Assembly (NCBI GenBank): GCA_037355855.1
Contig: CM074765.1
Coordinates: 1 to 64,000, forward strand
Source of the DNA: Pseudo-nitzschia pungens
Taxonomy: Eukaryota > Bacillariophyta > Bacillariophyceae > Bacillariales > Bacillariaceae
DNA: 64,000 nucleotides
Direction of reading: 5' to 3'
The position numbers and the translations under genes are program-made. Each line of letters opens with the position of its first letter. Positions within the stretch are counted from its first letter, which is position 1. Shown piece by piece: positions 1 to 9,387 of the stretch. The notes under the pieces were generated by a model. It did no database searches. It saw nothing but the letters and a program-made list of their open reading frames with translations, and was not told where the DNA came from.

Positions 1-2327
1 ACGCTCTGTTCCATTCTCTTTTCTCCGGGATGGACCAGCATGCTGTGGTACCATTCCATAACTCTATCTTTGAGTTTGTCCGGGACCAGAATCTTCCCTT
101 CCTTGTGGATTAGACTGTACCCTTCCACATTTCTGGTGGTTAGGCGGTTGTCTTTTTCCAGAGCACTCATGATTTCCGTGTCCTTTTGTTGGTAGAACTG
201 AATCATGTCCGGGGCAAGTGGGAATGCACTATTGCCCTGGAATTCTTCCGGCGCTTCTTCTCCAAGTGGGAATAGTAGCTGTCGTAGGTGCTCTTCCTCG
301 TCCGCGTAGGTGAGGGGCTTATTTGGTGGTAGCCATTCCACAATATCTGCTGGATCATCGGTGATGTCCAGTCGGGATAATGCATCGGCTGCATCATTAT
401 CTTTGCCAGCAACATGCTTGACTACCGGATGGAACTCCTCCATGAGGAGTCTCCATCGTACCATTCTCTGGGTGGGCATCTGTTGGTAGAGCAAGTTAAG
501 GTGGTCTGTGTGGATAATCACATCTTGTCCTCGTAGGATTCCTTCAAACGCTTTGAGCCCTTCCACTATTCCAAGGAGTTCTTTTTCTCCTACGGTGTAG
601 TTGAGCTGCGCTGAGTTCAGTTTCCTCGTATAGAAACCGAGGGGTTTGCCATCTTGGCACACAGTTGCTCCCAGTTGCCTATCGCTGGCGTCTGAGTAGA
701 GATGAAATGGTTTTGTAAAGTCTGGGAATGCAAGCTTTGCTTCATCTGCGAGCATTCTTTTCGCCTCCATGAAAGCTTTCTGCTCTGCTGGACCCCAGTA
801 CCAGTTCATTTTTCCCTTTTTCCCTGCTAGCTTGTTCAGAGGGGCTAGGATGTGGGAGCGGCGCTTCCACATGTCCCGGTAGAAATTGACCATTCCAAGG
901 AACATTTTGAGTTGCTTGGTGTTCTTGGGGGCTTCCAGGCGCTTCATCGCCTCCAGCTTCTTTGGCTGGGGTTGAATGCCCTCTGTTGTTAACAGAAATC
1001 CCAGATATTCCACTTCTTTTTGCATGAAGAAGGATTTTCGGAGGTTGGCTCGAAAGCCGGCGTCATCCAGTCTTTGAAGGACTGTATCGATCTTGCGGAG
1101 GTGATCCTGTTCGGATTCCCCTTCTCGCTGGATAATTAGGATGTCGTCGATATAGACAAGGACATAGTCCAGATCCCCTAGTAGGTTCATCATGACTGAC
1201 TGGAAGATATCGGGTGCGCATGCAATCCCCATAGCCAGTCTCTTGTAGGCATATTTTCCCCATGGTAAAATGGTAGAGCAAATCTTTTGGCTCTCCTTGC
1301 AAATGGGAATGGTGTAATATCCCTGGGACAAGTCCAGCGCCGTAGCTGACTTGAACTTCTGGAGCCTTTGGATTGTTTCCCCTATTCGTGGTAGTGGGAA
1401 AGGCTTCCGTTGGATGGCTGCATTCATCTTCCGGAAGTCCGTAAGGACCCGAATATCCCCTGTCTTTTTGGGTTGACAGAAGGTAGGAGATGCCCATGGT
1501 GAATCGTCATCATGGGGGAGTTTTTCCAGGACCCCGATATCACAGAGCCTGCTGATCTCCGTGCGGAGTGCCTGTTCAAAGGCGTGGGGTACCGAATAGT
1601 ACCTCTGTCGGACCGGTTTGACCCCTGGTTGGAGTTCGATGGACACCGGTTCTATGTTCTTCAGAAGTCCCAGACCTCCTCCAAAGAGAGTTGGGAATTT
1701 CTTCAGTGTTTTCTTCAGGGCTTGCTTGGAGTCCGCAGTAATCTCCAGTTCATTGACCATAGCGTCTATATCGACTTTGGAGTAATCTGCGTCCAAGATT
1801 TTGGCTTGCCTTTCTTCCTCTTGTTGGAGGATTGGACTCTGTGTGTTGGCAAAGAATACTGCCTCACATTTGTCCGGGTTTGAGAGCTCCCCCATCCCCT
1901 TCATGGGAATGGAGTCACCCTGCCATTCAATCGTACGGGAGCTGTATTTTATATCCAGTCCCAGTTGTGCCATCAGGTCGGATCCTATGATCATGTCGTA
2001 GGGTACTTCCTCATGGTGATGGTATTCATCCACTTGGAAGGTCCATTTGATGGTCTTGGAGTTTGAAAATTCTATCAACCTCAGTCCCACTGAAGCCGCA
2101 GACTTGGTTCTGAACTTGCCTCCATACGTGTTGTAGGTGACAGATCTTTGGTCTCGGTTCGTTAGTTGACTTCGGTCGACAAAACGCTTTAATACAATGG
2201 ATTTGGAGCAGCCAGAGTCTAGTAGGCCCCGGAGCATCCTTCCCCTTCCCTTGTGGTCCAATACCTCCACACAGACGTCCGCAAATCTGTTGATGATGCG
2301 GGGTCCCGTGCGGATGGTATCGGCCAT
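1..2327 (-). CDS. pol: Ty3/gypsy Pol polyprotein (protease-RT-RNase H-integrase), partial
   Basis: The frame is open on the minus strand from the ATG at 2327 to the window edge, about 775 codons. Near the N-terminus an aspartic protease signature LLDSGCSKS is followed by a DMIIGSDL flap-like segment. Reverse transcriptase follows with TDFRKMNAAI, LDLSQGYYTIP and the catalytic YIDDILI (about 1200-1140). RNase H has YSDASDRQLGA and TDHLNLL, and a segment VMEWYHSMLVHPG near the edge looks like the integrase zinc-binding N-terminus. The start codon directly follows the gag UGA and is in the same frame, so expression probably needs stop-codon readthrough or reinitiation. The product would copy element RNA into DNA and integrate it. 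Confidence 0.92.
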   Translation of the reverse strand, partial: MADTIRTGPRIINRFADVCVEVLDHKGRGRMLRGLLDSGCSKSIVLKRFVDRSQLTNRDQRSVTYNTYGGKFRTKSAASVGLRLIEFSNSKTIKWTFQVDEYHHHEEVPYDMIIGSDLMAQLGLDIKYSSRTIEWQGDSIPMKGMGELSNPDKCEAVFFANTQSPILQQEEERQAKILDADYSKVDIDAMVNELEITADSKQALKKTLKKFPTLFGGGLGLLKNIEPVSIELQPGVKPVRQRYYSVPHAFEQALRTEISRLCDIGVLEKLPHDDDSPWASPTFCQPKKTGDIRVLTDFRKMNAAIQRKPFPLPRIGETIQRLQKFKSATALDLSQGYYTIPICKESQKICSTILPWGKYAYKRLAMGIACAPDIFQSVMMNLLGDLDYVLVYIDDILIIQREGESEQDHLRKIDTVLQRLDDAGFRANLRKSFFMQKEVEYLGFLLTTEGIQPQPKKLEAMKRLEAPKNTKQLKMFLGMVNFYRDMWKRRSHILAPLNKLAGKKGKMNWYWGPAEQKAFMEAKRMLADEAKLAFPDFTKPFHLYSDASDRQLGATVCQDGKPLGFYTRKLNSAQLNYTVGEKELLGIVEGLKAFEGILRGQDVIIHTDHLNLLYQQMPTQRMVRWRLLMEEFHPVVKHVAGKDNDAADALSRLDITDDPADIVEWLPPNKPLTYADEEEHLRQLLFPLGEEAPEEFQGNSAFPLAPDMIQFYQQKDTEIMSALEKDNRLTTRNVEGYSLIHKEGKILVPDKLKDRVMEWYHSMLVHPGEKRMEQS

Positions 2328-3746
2328 TCAGTTGTGGGAACCTTTCTTTTTGAAGATTTTCCTGTACTTTCTTCTGTACTCTTTGAGTTCGCGTTCGGAG
2401 ATGTCGATCTCGTCATCGGAGACTGCATGGTCAGCTTGGGCCGTGGCCAGTACGTAAGAGTACTCGTGGTTTGATAGGCTCCTTCCCCAGTGGGGTTTGG
2501 AGTACTCCTCAGAATCTGAGTTGTCTTTTGCCACAAAATGCTCCTTGAGCAAGTTGATGGTCTCCCGGTCGAACTTTCCCTTCTTGGGAGGTCCGCCGGT
2601 TAGTTTCCAGCATTTGCCAGCATGGACCTTGCCACAGGTCTTGCATAGCTGTTTGTTGCCGTTGTCTACAGGGCGCTTCTTTTTGCCAGGGGATTTCCCA
2701 TGGTGGGTTCCTCCCCCAGAGGCGGCCTTGGGAGTCTTCTTGGTACCACCGGTTTGTTTTTCGAGGTCCGAGATGCGTTTGCGGAGTTCATCCTCGTTCC
2801 GGATGGTGATTTCCAAGTTTTCGAGCTTGTCGATGGTGGTGTTAAAGGATTGGGTGTAGACGTCCCAACTGATATGGTCGAGTTTCTCGCGTTGTGAGTG
2901 GGTCATGTTGGCATCTAGGATTTCCTTCATGTCCTCCTCTGAGTAACTGGATGGGGCAGTGCCGTTTGCGGCGCCACTCTCCCAGAGGCAATCGGGTAGA
3001 TAGCTCTGTAGTTCGGCCATACGGTTTGCCCATGAGCGAATACCGTGTTTCATGTCGATTTTTGTGTTCCGAATGAATCTTCGGAGCAGGATGTAGGATC
3101 GTTTGCCATTCATGTCATTGCCAAAGATTTTGAGCTTGAGGGCATGCATGCATTCCTCAATGACATCCTTTCTGTACTCCTGGGTTTGGTAGTACTGGGT
3201 GAGAACAGACGAGACCCTTTTCTTGGGGACCGGGTCGTCGAGTGTGACGGACTCCGGTTCTGTCTCGGACGCCGCCGTAGCAGTCGCGTCGGCGGCGGCT
3301 GGGGTGCTGGCGCCCTCCACCGCCTCTTTGGATTTGTCAGCGGGGGGTTCCTTAGGAGGTTCCTTAGGTTCCCTCATGGCAATCATCTCGAGTTTTTGTT
3401 GGATCAGTTGGTTGTTGTGTACCTTGTGTCCTGGTTCGGCATAATATGTCCGACCGAGGACCATTTGGACGATGGAGAGTGCCTCGTTGGAGAGGATTCT
3501 CTGGAGAACGTCCAGTTTCTGATCTCCTTGGAGTTTCTCATTGCCAACAATTTTCTGGTCAAAGTCTCTCTTCCAGATGATGAAGAGTTCCGGTCTCTCC
3601 GTGCCGGTGAGTACCTTCAGGTAGTCACTGAAGGCCACTCCTCCCTTCTCGGAGTCTATGCTCATCTTCACACCAGCATTGGCATCTTCCGGCCAGTCCT
3701 CTCGGGCAAAGGTAAAGGGTTTCTGTTTGGTTCCTTTAGACGCCAT
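2328..3746 (-). CDS. gag: Gag-like nucleocapsid protein of gypsy element
   Basis: This 472-aa protein starts MASKGTKQKPF and is clearly paralogous along its length to the protein at 27180-28616. Toward the C-terminus a basic GKKKRPVDNGNKQ stretch precedes LCKTCGKVHAGKCWK, a compact zinc knuckle spaced C-x2-C-x3-H-x3-C (the canonical retroviral form is C-x2-C-x4-H-x4-C). An acidic-then-basic tail (SDDEIDIS, then YRRKYRKIFKKK) ends the protein. A variable low-complexity segment rich in Pro, Glu and Ala lies in the middle. It presumably packages element RNA. It ends in a single UGA directly before the pol ATG. Confidence 0.9.
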   Translation of the reverse strand: MASKGTKQKPFTFAREDWPEDANAGVKMSIDSEKGGVAFSDYLKVLTGTERPELFIIWKRDFDQKIVGNEKLQGDQKLDVLQRILSNEALSIVQMVLGRTYYAEPGHKVHNNQLIQQKLEMIAMREPKEPPKEPPADKSKEAVEGASTPAAADATATAASETEPESVTLDDPVPKKRVSSVLTQYYQTQEYRKDVIEECMHALKLKIFGNDMNGKRSYILLRRFIRNTKIDMKHGIRSWANRMAELQSYLPDCLWESGAANGTAPSSYSEEDMKEILDANMTHSQREKLDHISWDVYTQSFNTTIDKLENLEITIRNEDELRKRISDLEKQTGGTKKTPKAASGGGTHHGKSPGKKKRPVDNGNKQLCKTCGKVHAGKCWKLTGGPPKKGKFDRETINLLKEHFVAKDNSDSEEYSKPHWGRSLSNHEYSYVLATAQADHAVSDDEIDISERELKEYRRKYRKIFKKKGSHN

Positions 3747-4684
3747 GGTGGGTTAATCAGTTATTTTATTTAATCTAGTTACACTATTCCTGTTATCTTT
3801 GGTGCTTGTGTTGAAACTGAGCAAAAGTGATTGCTCAGTTCCTCCAGTTTTTCTTGCTGGATTTCCACTGCTCTCGCGATAACTCGTGTTATAACTGATT
3901 TTTCCCCTGGTTTGTCCAGTGGTGGGAGTTGTTTCTCTCTTTGCTTCCCGGGAATCCTGTGGTTCCCCGGAGTTGTTTCTGTTTTTATTTCGTGGGATTC
4001 GGTTCCCGTGGTTCTCCGGCGTTGCTTCTCTATTAAGCCGTCACCGGGCCGGTCCCACTTCCCGTTTCCCGTGGGATTAGTGGTGTTTGGGTATTTGATT
4101 ATATACCTTTCCGGATATCCGTATATTTCGGTTTTGGTTGACATGCCTCCTACGGTCTGTCCACCCACTCAGTGTTGGTCCAATTAGTCCACTCACTGGT
4201 TTATGTGTCACTTTTTCAGCATGTATTTTCGAATTTTTCGATTACATCCTGTTGTCGACCATGGTCCTGTTCAGGTACTCAGGTGTCTCTGTTGCTGCTG
4301 CTGTTGCCCCATCTAATGGTACTAACAGTTGCTGGGGTCGGTCTTCCTTGTGCTGCAGACACTGGATATCCTTCTCCCTGTTTTGCTTCTCTGTGCCTCC
4401 ATTTGTCGGCAGTCCTTTCGGTCTCGGCGGCGCCTTGGCCAGTCGGTCCCCTTCTGCTCATGGTCGTCAGCACTCAGCTTGATTTTAAAATCATGCCATA
4501 CCCCGGGTCTACTAGTGATTAGAATAGTAGTGATATGCAAATTGTGAGCCCTATTGGTTAGTCTATTTGCTACAGTTCCAAGAGTGCTCTGAATCGGCGA
4601 TTCTGTCGACTCGCTGATTGTTTTTATCCTTATCCTTATTCCAATCCCGAATGGATTCGTGACTGTATTCCGGCGCACGGCAAC
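3747..4684 (-). other. Gypsy 5' leader / presumed 5' LTR region
   Basis: About 940 bp upstream of gag is shared with the second copy (26240-27179) but carries many small insertions and deletions. Minus-strand reading frames here (for example 4678-4322 and 4168-3779) are partly shared between copies, but the frame is lost and regained through compensating indels. I therefore treat the region as LTR plus untranslated leader and not as a gene. The LTR/leader junction was not identified. Confidence 0.6.
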
Positions 4685-5116
4685 TCTTTAAAAAAAATGA
4701 GTCGGTGTGGATTTTGTTTTTTTGCTAGTTGAGTGCATGAGGTAGTAGTTACTACATCGCGATGGGGGTAGGGAATCGCGAGGGTGCTACGGGTCAAGCT
4801 ACACAAAAAAGCAGCCAGGAATGCATCGCGACCCCCCAAAAAAATTCTCAAAAAGGGTTGCGAAACAGTTTTCAGACGCACATACACTGATTTTCGCAAC
4901 CACATAGCGCGACCCATTCCCTGCGATCACCTTGAACGTATGGGTTGTGAGACGCAAGGTGATGCAAACATATGCTGTTGTGTTAAATTTGCACACAAAT
5001 GAGGTTGCGGCGGGGGGTCGCTACGGGGTTGCGTGACATTTATCAGACGGATCGATGGATCAACTAGATCTATTCTAACTACCACTTGTGGGCTCAGTCA
5101 GTTAGATCTTAGGCTT
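4685..5116. other. Intergenic segment, no gene seen
   Basis: No convincing reading frame. It contains GC-rich CGCGACCCCC-type motifs, and a 10-bp inverted repeat GGTTGCGAAA / TTTCGCAACC around 4855-4901 that could form a hairpin. The CGCGACC motif recurs near 16320-16335. Confidence 0.5.
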
Positions 5117-5339
5117 CGTCTAATAACTGATTTTCGACCATTTTGACCCGTTTCGACCACCCCCCTCTTATTTTTTAGATGTTTTTAGCTCCAATATTTC
5201 TATTATTTGGAGCGAAAGTGCCTTTCTTAAGCTCGAATTATTATTTTTTGGCTCCAAAAATTAATTTTTTGCTCCAAACTCGAATATTTGGGTCGAAAAA
5301 TTAAGAGCCGGGGTCAAAATTCGTTGTACAACCACCATT

Positions 5340-5460
5340 AGGGTTAATGTTTGTAGCGCTGCAGCGCTGTATCCCTGTATCGCTGTATATCTGTAGCGCT
5401 GTATTGTAGCGCTGTATCCCCTGTAGCGCTGTATCCCCTGTATCCCTGTAGCGAACGTGT
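5340..5460. repeat. Short tandem repeat, core GTAGCGCTGTATCCCTG
   Basis: Head-to-tail variants of a 10-17 bp unit built from GTAGCGCTGTATCCCTGTAT. The same array recurs at about 5886-6016, and a short version occurs near 6385-6420. The embedded AGCGCT is palindromic. Confidence 0.8.
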
Positions 5461-5559
5461 TGTACCGGTATGGGGTGCTAACTCCAGAGATACCAGGCTT
5501 TTCGCGTACGATTTGTACCAGTTGTACGTACCCCGGATATAGTAGCATCCGTACTACTA

Positions 5560-6880
5560 CAGTGCAGCTGAGTGCTACAAGGTTAGGGTTGCTAATGCTA
5601 CGAAATACTGGAGATGCTAACCTACCATGATATCATGCTAAGATACTATGCTACCGCCAGGGTCGGGTCATTGGTGTATAATATGTACTTTGACCGGATA
5701 CCTGACCCAGACAGTTACCCAACGCGCTAGCACACCTTTGAATCTAATTAAGCGGAGCTACGCTACGGTACTCCGCACACACTACTACGCTACCCGTAGA
5801 ATACAGTACTGGAGCTACAGAGCTCTGTTATTTTACGAGTTAGCGGAGCGCTGTCACGATACGATACAGAGCTGAGCTGCGCTCATCCCCTGTAGCGCTG
5901 TAGCGCTGCAGCGCTGTATCCCTGTAGCGCTGTATCCCTGTATCCCTGTATCCCTGTAGTGCTGTATCCCTGTATCGCTGTATCCCTGTAGCGCTGTATC
6001 CCCTGTAGCGCTGTAGCAGCAACGCATCGATAATAGAGGGGGGGGGGGACAGCAAGCAGCAAGCAGCAGCAACGCGTCGATAATACAGGGGGGGGGGGAC
6101 AGCAAGCAGCAAGCAGCAGCAACGCGTCGATAATACAGGGGGGGGGGGGGGGACAGCAAGCAGCAAGCAGCAGCAACGCGTCGATAATACAGGGGGGGGG
6201 GACTGCAAGCAGCAAGCAGCAGCAACGCGTCGATAATACAGGGGGGGGACTGTTTGGGCCGGGTATCCCGTCATGGTACATGTTATACACCAATGACCCG
6301 ACCCCGGCGGTAGCATAGTATCTTAGCATGGTATCATGGTAGGTTAGCATCTTTCAGTATCTCGTAGCCTTACCAACCCTAACCCTGTATCGTAGCGCAG
6401 TGCTGTAGCGCTGTATCCCCTGCTTAGTATGGATGCTACCAGAAGTTACTAGGGCCGTCGCGTACGATTTGTACCAATCATACGTACCCCGAGTAAAGCA
6501 CCTATTATGGTGTAGCTAAATGCTACAGGGTTAGGGTTGCTAATGCTACGAGATACTGAAAGATGCTAACCTACCCTGCTACCATGCTAAGATACTATGC
6601 TACCGCTGGGGTCGGGTCATTAGTGTGTAATATGTACTATGACGGGATACCCGGCCCAAACAGTTATCAAACGTGCTAGCATAAGTGAGCTAGCATACAA
6701 TTGGATCGCTAATAATTAAGCGAAGCTACGCTACTCCGTGCGATACGCTACTCCGTAGAATACAGTACCGGAGCTACGGAGCTCTGTTATTATACGAGTT
6801 ATCGGAACGCTCTGTTATTATACGAGTTATCGGAACGCTGTTACGATACGATACAGAGCTGAGCTGCGCTCAGCTCCCTT
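5560..6880. repeat. Compound direct and inverted repeat cluster
   Basis: A segment of about 330 bp at 5560-5890 (beginning near GGTTAGGGTTGCTAATGCTA and ending near GAGCTGAGCTGCGCTCA) is repeated in direct orientation at 6515-6880. Its first ~160 bp occurs a third time, inverted, at about 6240-6400. The first and third copies can pair as hairpin arms around the 5886-6240 arrays. No protein is supported. Reading frames here are artefacts of the repeats. Confidence 0.8.
6015..6250 (-). repeat. CTG-rich minisatellite (first site)
   Basis: About four to five units of 45-60 bp containing GCAGCAACGCGTCGATAATA, then a G-run of 8-14, then GACAGCAAGCAGCA. On the opposite strand this reads CTGTATTATCGACGCGTTGC followed by TGCTGCTTGCTGTCC. 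That is the same family as the arrays at 26070-26240 and 28820-29450. Length variation lies mostly in the G-run. Confidence 0.85.
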
Positions 6881-7218
6881 ATATTCACTCTTTATGTTTC
6901 ACTCTAAATTAAAAGCCTATCATGCCCTCCCCTTTCGATCGATTCCGATGTACCTCTAGGGAAGTGCCTTGTATTGCCTAAGTGTATGCAATAGACCTTG
7001 AACAGTCCACTGTAAACTCACCCTTTGCCAGGGATATAGGTGTTATTATTGTTAAGGCTTTCCCCTTATTTTTTAGTACGCAGTAAAAGACGATTTATCT
7101 ACGAGTCGGTCGGGTCATCAGGTGTCGCATGATCATAGTACAATAAAGCGTGTACAATAAAGCCAGTACATTAAAGTTAAGGGTTGTAGACGCTCGGTCA
7201 TTACGACAATATGTCCCC
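6881..7218. other. Intergenic segment, no gene seen
   Basis: AT-rich sequence without a supported frame. It lies downstream of the minus-strand ORF ending at 7219 and may contain its 3' untranslated region. Confidence 0.4.
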
Positions 7219-7833
7219 TTATCTGCACCTTTTTCGGGGCCTTCCCGTAAGGTTACTGGTATTTTCTCCGGTATTTTCTCCTCTGACACATTCGCACTCC
7301 ACACAAATCATCGACTTAAAACGGTCCATTTGAAACGAATGGATAACGACTCCACGTTCAATAATCAACCTCACTTCCTCAGGCAGGTAATTCTCGATAC
7401 GGATCTCACGGACGATTTCTTTTCCCATGTAGCACCTGATAATGTAATTTGCATCCCGGTGATCCATAGGATTAGTAACATCCTTCTTCAACTCAAACGT
7501 GAAGGTAATCCTGTATGTCGGTACAAAATATCCTATATCATCCCTTTTGGGGTATTTGACCACAACCTCGAACCCATCATCCCTGTGCTCTACATTGCGA
7601 ATAATCATACCTGTCTCCAGACCCCTGTCAATACCCTCGATCTCGCAATAATTTTTGTGATCAAAATGAATATCCAAAGTACCGAAAACTCCCTCTCCGA
7701 AATGGAAGCTGAATGGGGTGGTGCGGGTGGTTTGTGCGCTGTACCTATGAGGTTTATTTATGAATATGACCTTCATCTCATTTTGTTGGCCTGCAGTTCC
7801 CGTTGTCGCGTCCGTCGCGTCCGCGTCGCACAT
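7219..7833 (-). CDS. Hypothetical protein, 204 aa
   Basis: An ATG at 7833 opens a 204-residue frame. I do not recognise a family. After about 22 low-complexity residues the sequence becomes well mixed and looks like a folded, strand-rich domain (for example MKVIFINKPHRYS, GYFVPTYRITFTFEL, ANYIIRCYMGKEIV). It ends in a basic tail (GRPRKRCR). No signal peptide or membrane segment is seen. Its upstream side is the 33-bp tandem array at 7850-8340, so that array would be its promoter region. It is divergent to the dioxygenase gene and could be an accessory gene of the surrounding transposon. An upstream exon is possible. Confidence 0.5.
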   Translation of the reverse strand: MCDADATDATTGTAGQQNEMKVIFINKPHRYSAQTTRTTPFSFHFGEGVFGTLDIHFDHKNYCEIEGIDRGLETGMIIRNVEHRDDGFEVVVKYPKRDDIGYFVPTYRITFTFELKKDVTNPMDHRDANYIIRCYMGKEIVREIRIENYLPEEVRLIIERGVVIHSFQMDRFKSMICVECECVRGENTGENTSNLTGRPRKRCR

Positions 7834-7849
7834 AATGGTCAATCAGGTT

Positions 7850-8340
7850 GTCTTCTCTTCGGGAACACCTTTTTTGAATAATCACGTTGTCTTGTCGTCG
7901 GGAACACCCTTTTCCAATAATCACGTTGTTGGAACACCCTTTTTTGAATAATCACGTTGTCTTGACTTCGGGAACACCGTTTTCGAATAATCACCTTGTC
8001 TTCTCGTCGGGAACACCCTTTTTCAATAATCACGTTGTCGGAACACCCTTTTTGAATTCTTTGGGAACATCCTTTTCGAATAATCACGTTGTCGGAACAC
8101 CCTTTTTGAATTCTTTGGGAACACCCTTTTCGAATAATCACGTTCTATTGTCTTCGGGAACACCCTTTTTGAATAATCACCTTCTCTTGTCGACGGCAAT
8201 TTGAATAATCACGTTGTCTTTTCTTCGGGAACACCCTTTTTGAATAATCACGTTGTCTTTTCTTCGGGAACACCCTTTTTGAATAATCACGTTGTCTTTT
8301 CTTCGGGAACACCCTTTTTCAATAATCACGTTGTCTACCC
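7850..8340. repeat. Minisatellite with TTCGGGAACACC units
   Basis: About a dozen imperfect units of 30-40 bp built from TTCGGGAACACCCTTTTT followed by GAATAATCACGTTGTC. Several units keep TTCGGGAA, an inverted TTC-n2-GAA pair like a half heat-shock element (near 7857, 7967, 8154, 8222, 8261, 8300). The array lies directly upstream of the minus-strand ORF starting at 7833. Reading frames through it are artefacts on both strands. Confidence 0.85.
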
Positions 8341-8595
8341 CCGTATGTTGTATGTTTACAAATATCTTTCTCTGCCGGTACATATCCCTGTACAAATTGT
8401 TGTACCCGAATCTTTGATTGGCTACTACTGTCGATTCCATGATTCTATGTTCCTCAGCCAATGAAAAAATACGTTCCTAAACCAATGAAAGAATTTTATT
8501 TCTCATTACAAACTGTACAGGAAAACTAGTACCTTACCGGTAGAAACACAAATTACTTCCTACCTTATTACTCCATTACTCCACCATTCAATTTC
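8341..8595. other. Intergenic segment, no gene seen
   Basis: AT-rich, with a duplicated CCTAAACCAATGAAA-like phrase near 8455-8490. No coding signal. Confidence 0.4.
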
Positions 8596-8716
8596 GATCG
8601 ATTTCGATTTTGATTTCGATTTCGATTTCGATTTCGATTTCGATTTCGATTTCGATTTCGATTTCGATTTCGATTTCGATTTCGATTTCGATTTCGATTT
8701 CGATTTCGATTTCGAT
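8596..8716. repeat. Hexanucleotide microsatellite (GATTTC)n
   Basis: About 19-20 nearly perfect copies of GATTTC. The Ile-Ser frame across it is a repeat artefact. A related but degenerate repeat (GATTGCGATTCCGATA) lies at 10735-10870. Confidence 0.95.
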
Positions 8717-9387
8717 TTTTGTGCTTAATCACTTGTTTGCATCACAACCCACTTTGTACACAAATTTTCGATTCGGATTCCGACTTATTTTGAGCAGAGT
8801 TGCTTCATTGCACTCCGTCTTGTGAACGAAGAGAACCCCTACGGTAGGCTCTTGGCTCATTGTACTTTAGTCCTAAAATATCCTTGTCTGAAAAACGGAG
8901 AAGCACCTCTATGGCATGGACGAGAGATTGTTCGCTTGAAAGACATAGTTTGACTTGGCCCCCAAACGTCTTGAAATCAATCAATCTGCATCCATCGCCG
9001 GTTGGACTTCAACAGGCGCAAGTTCTTGTTTTCGTGACATAGGAGGAAGAATTGAATACGACCAGGGAAGACGACGACGGAAGACAACAACGGCGGAAGA
9101 CGACGGCGGAAGACAACGACGATTTGGACAAAGGTACGCTAACACGATGATGTTTTCACCCAGGAAGATTTAATTGTAATTATTACTAACCCACTATTTA
9201 ACCTTTCAAGAAGACGAGGGAGGTGCGGTACGACCCAAACAGTACAAGCGAAACTACGGAAGAGAAAAAAGACGACGACGCGACGCAAAAAAGACGACGA
9301 CGCGACGCAACAAAGACGACGCAACAAAGACGACGCAACAAAGACGACGCAACAAAGACGACGCAACGACGATTAGCGGAGGGCACG
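8717..9387. other. Upstream region of the dioxygenase gene, with GACGAC repeats
   Basis: 9055-9125 and 9260-9370 hold runs of GACGACG and a 14-bp unit GCAACAAAGACGAC. Because the unit is not a multiple of three, reading through it would be frame-sensitive, which argues against it being coding. The frame of the next gene is open through this stretch only from a GTG. Confidence 0.5.

Larger units (their letters stand above)
1..4684 (-). mobile_element. Ty3/gypsy LTR retrotransposon, 5' portion (runs off left edge)
   Basis: On the minus strand the order is leader (4684 to 3747), gag (3746 to 2328), then pol with protease, reverse transcriptase, RNase H and the start of integrase (2327 to 1). 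This domain order is that of Ty3/gypsy elements. The 4684 boundary is where similarity to the second copy (26240-28820) begins, at a shared GTTGCCGTGC. Only one end lies in the window, so an LTR pair and target-site duplication cannot be shown. Gag and the visible part of pol are uninterrupted, so the copy is probably young. The LTR end and primer-binding site were not located with confidence. Confidence 0.9.

Noticed and set aside
4322..4678. A minus-strand leader ORF that matches part of an ORF at 26226-26705 in the second gypsy copy
   Set aside because: The two frames diverge and rejoin through compensating indels and end differently, so similarity is at nucleotide level only. There is no known domain, and it is treated as LTR/leader.
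5840..6350. Three overlapping minus-strand ORFs of 120-160 codons with Cys-Cys-Leu repeats
   Set aside because: All are translations of the CTG-rich minisatellite in different frames.
7839..8461. Stop-free frames on both strands resembling a repeat protein
   Set aside because: They are produced by the 30-40 bp tandem array. Both strands are open, and unit lengths vary without keeping the frame.
8610..8825. Ile-Ser repeat ORF
   Set aside because: It is a translation of the (GATTTC)n microsatellite.
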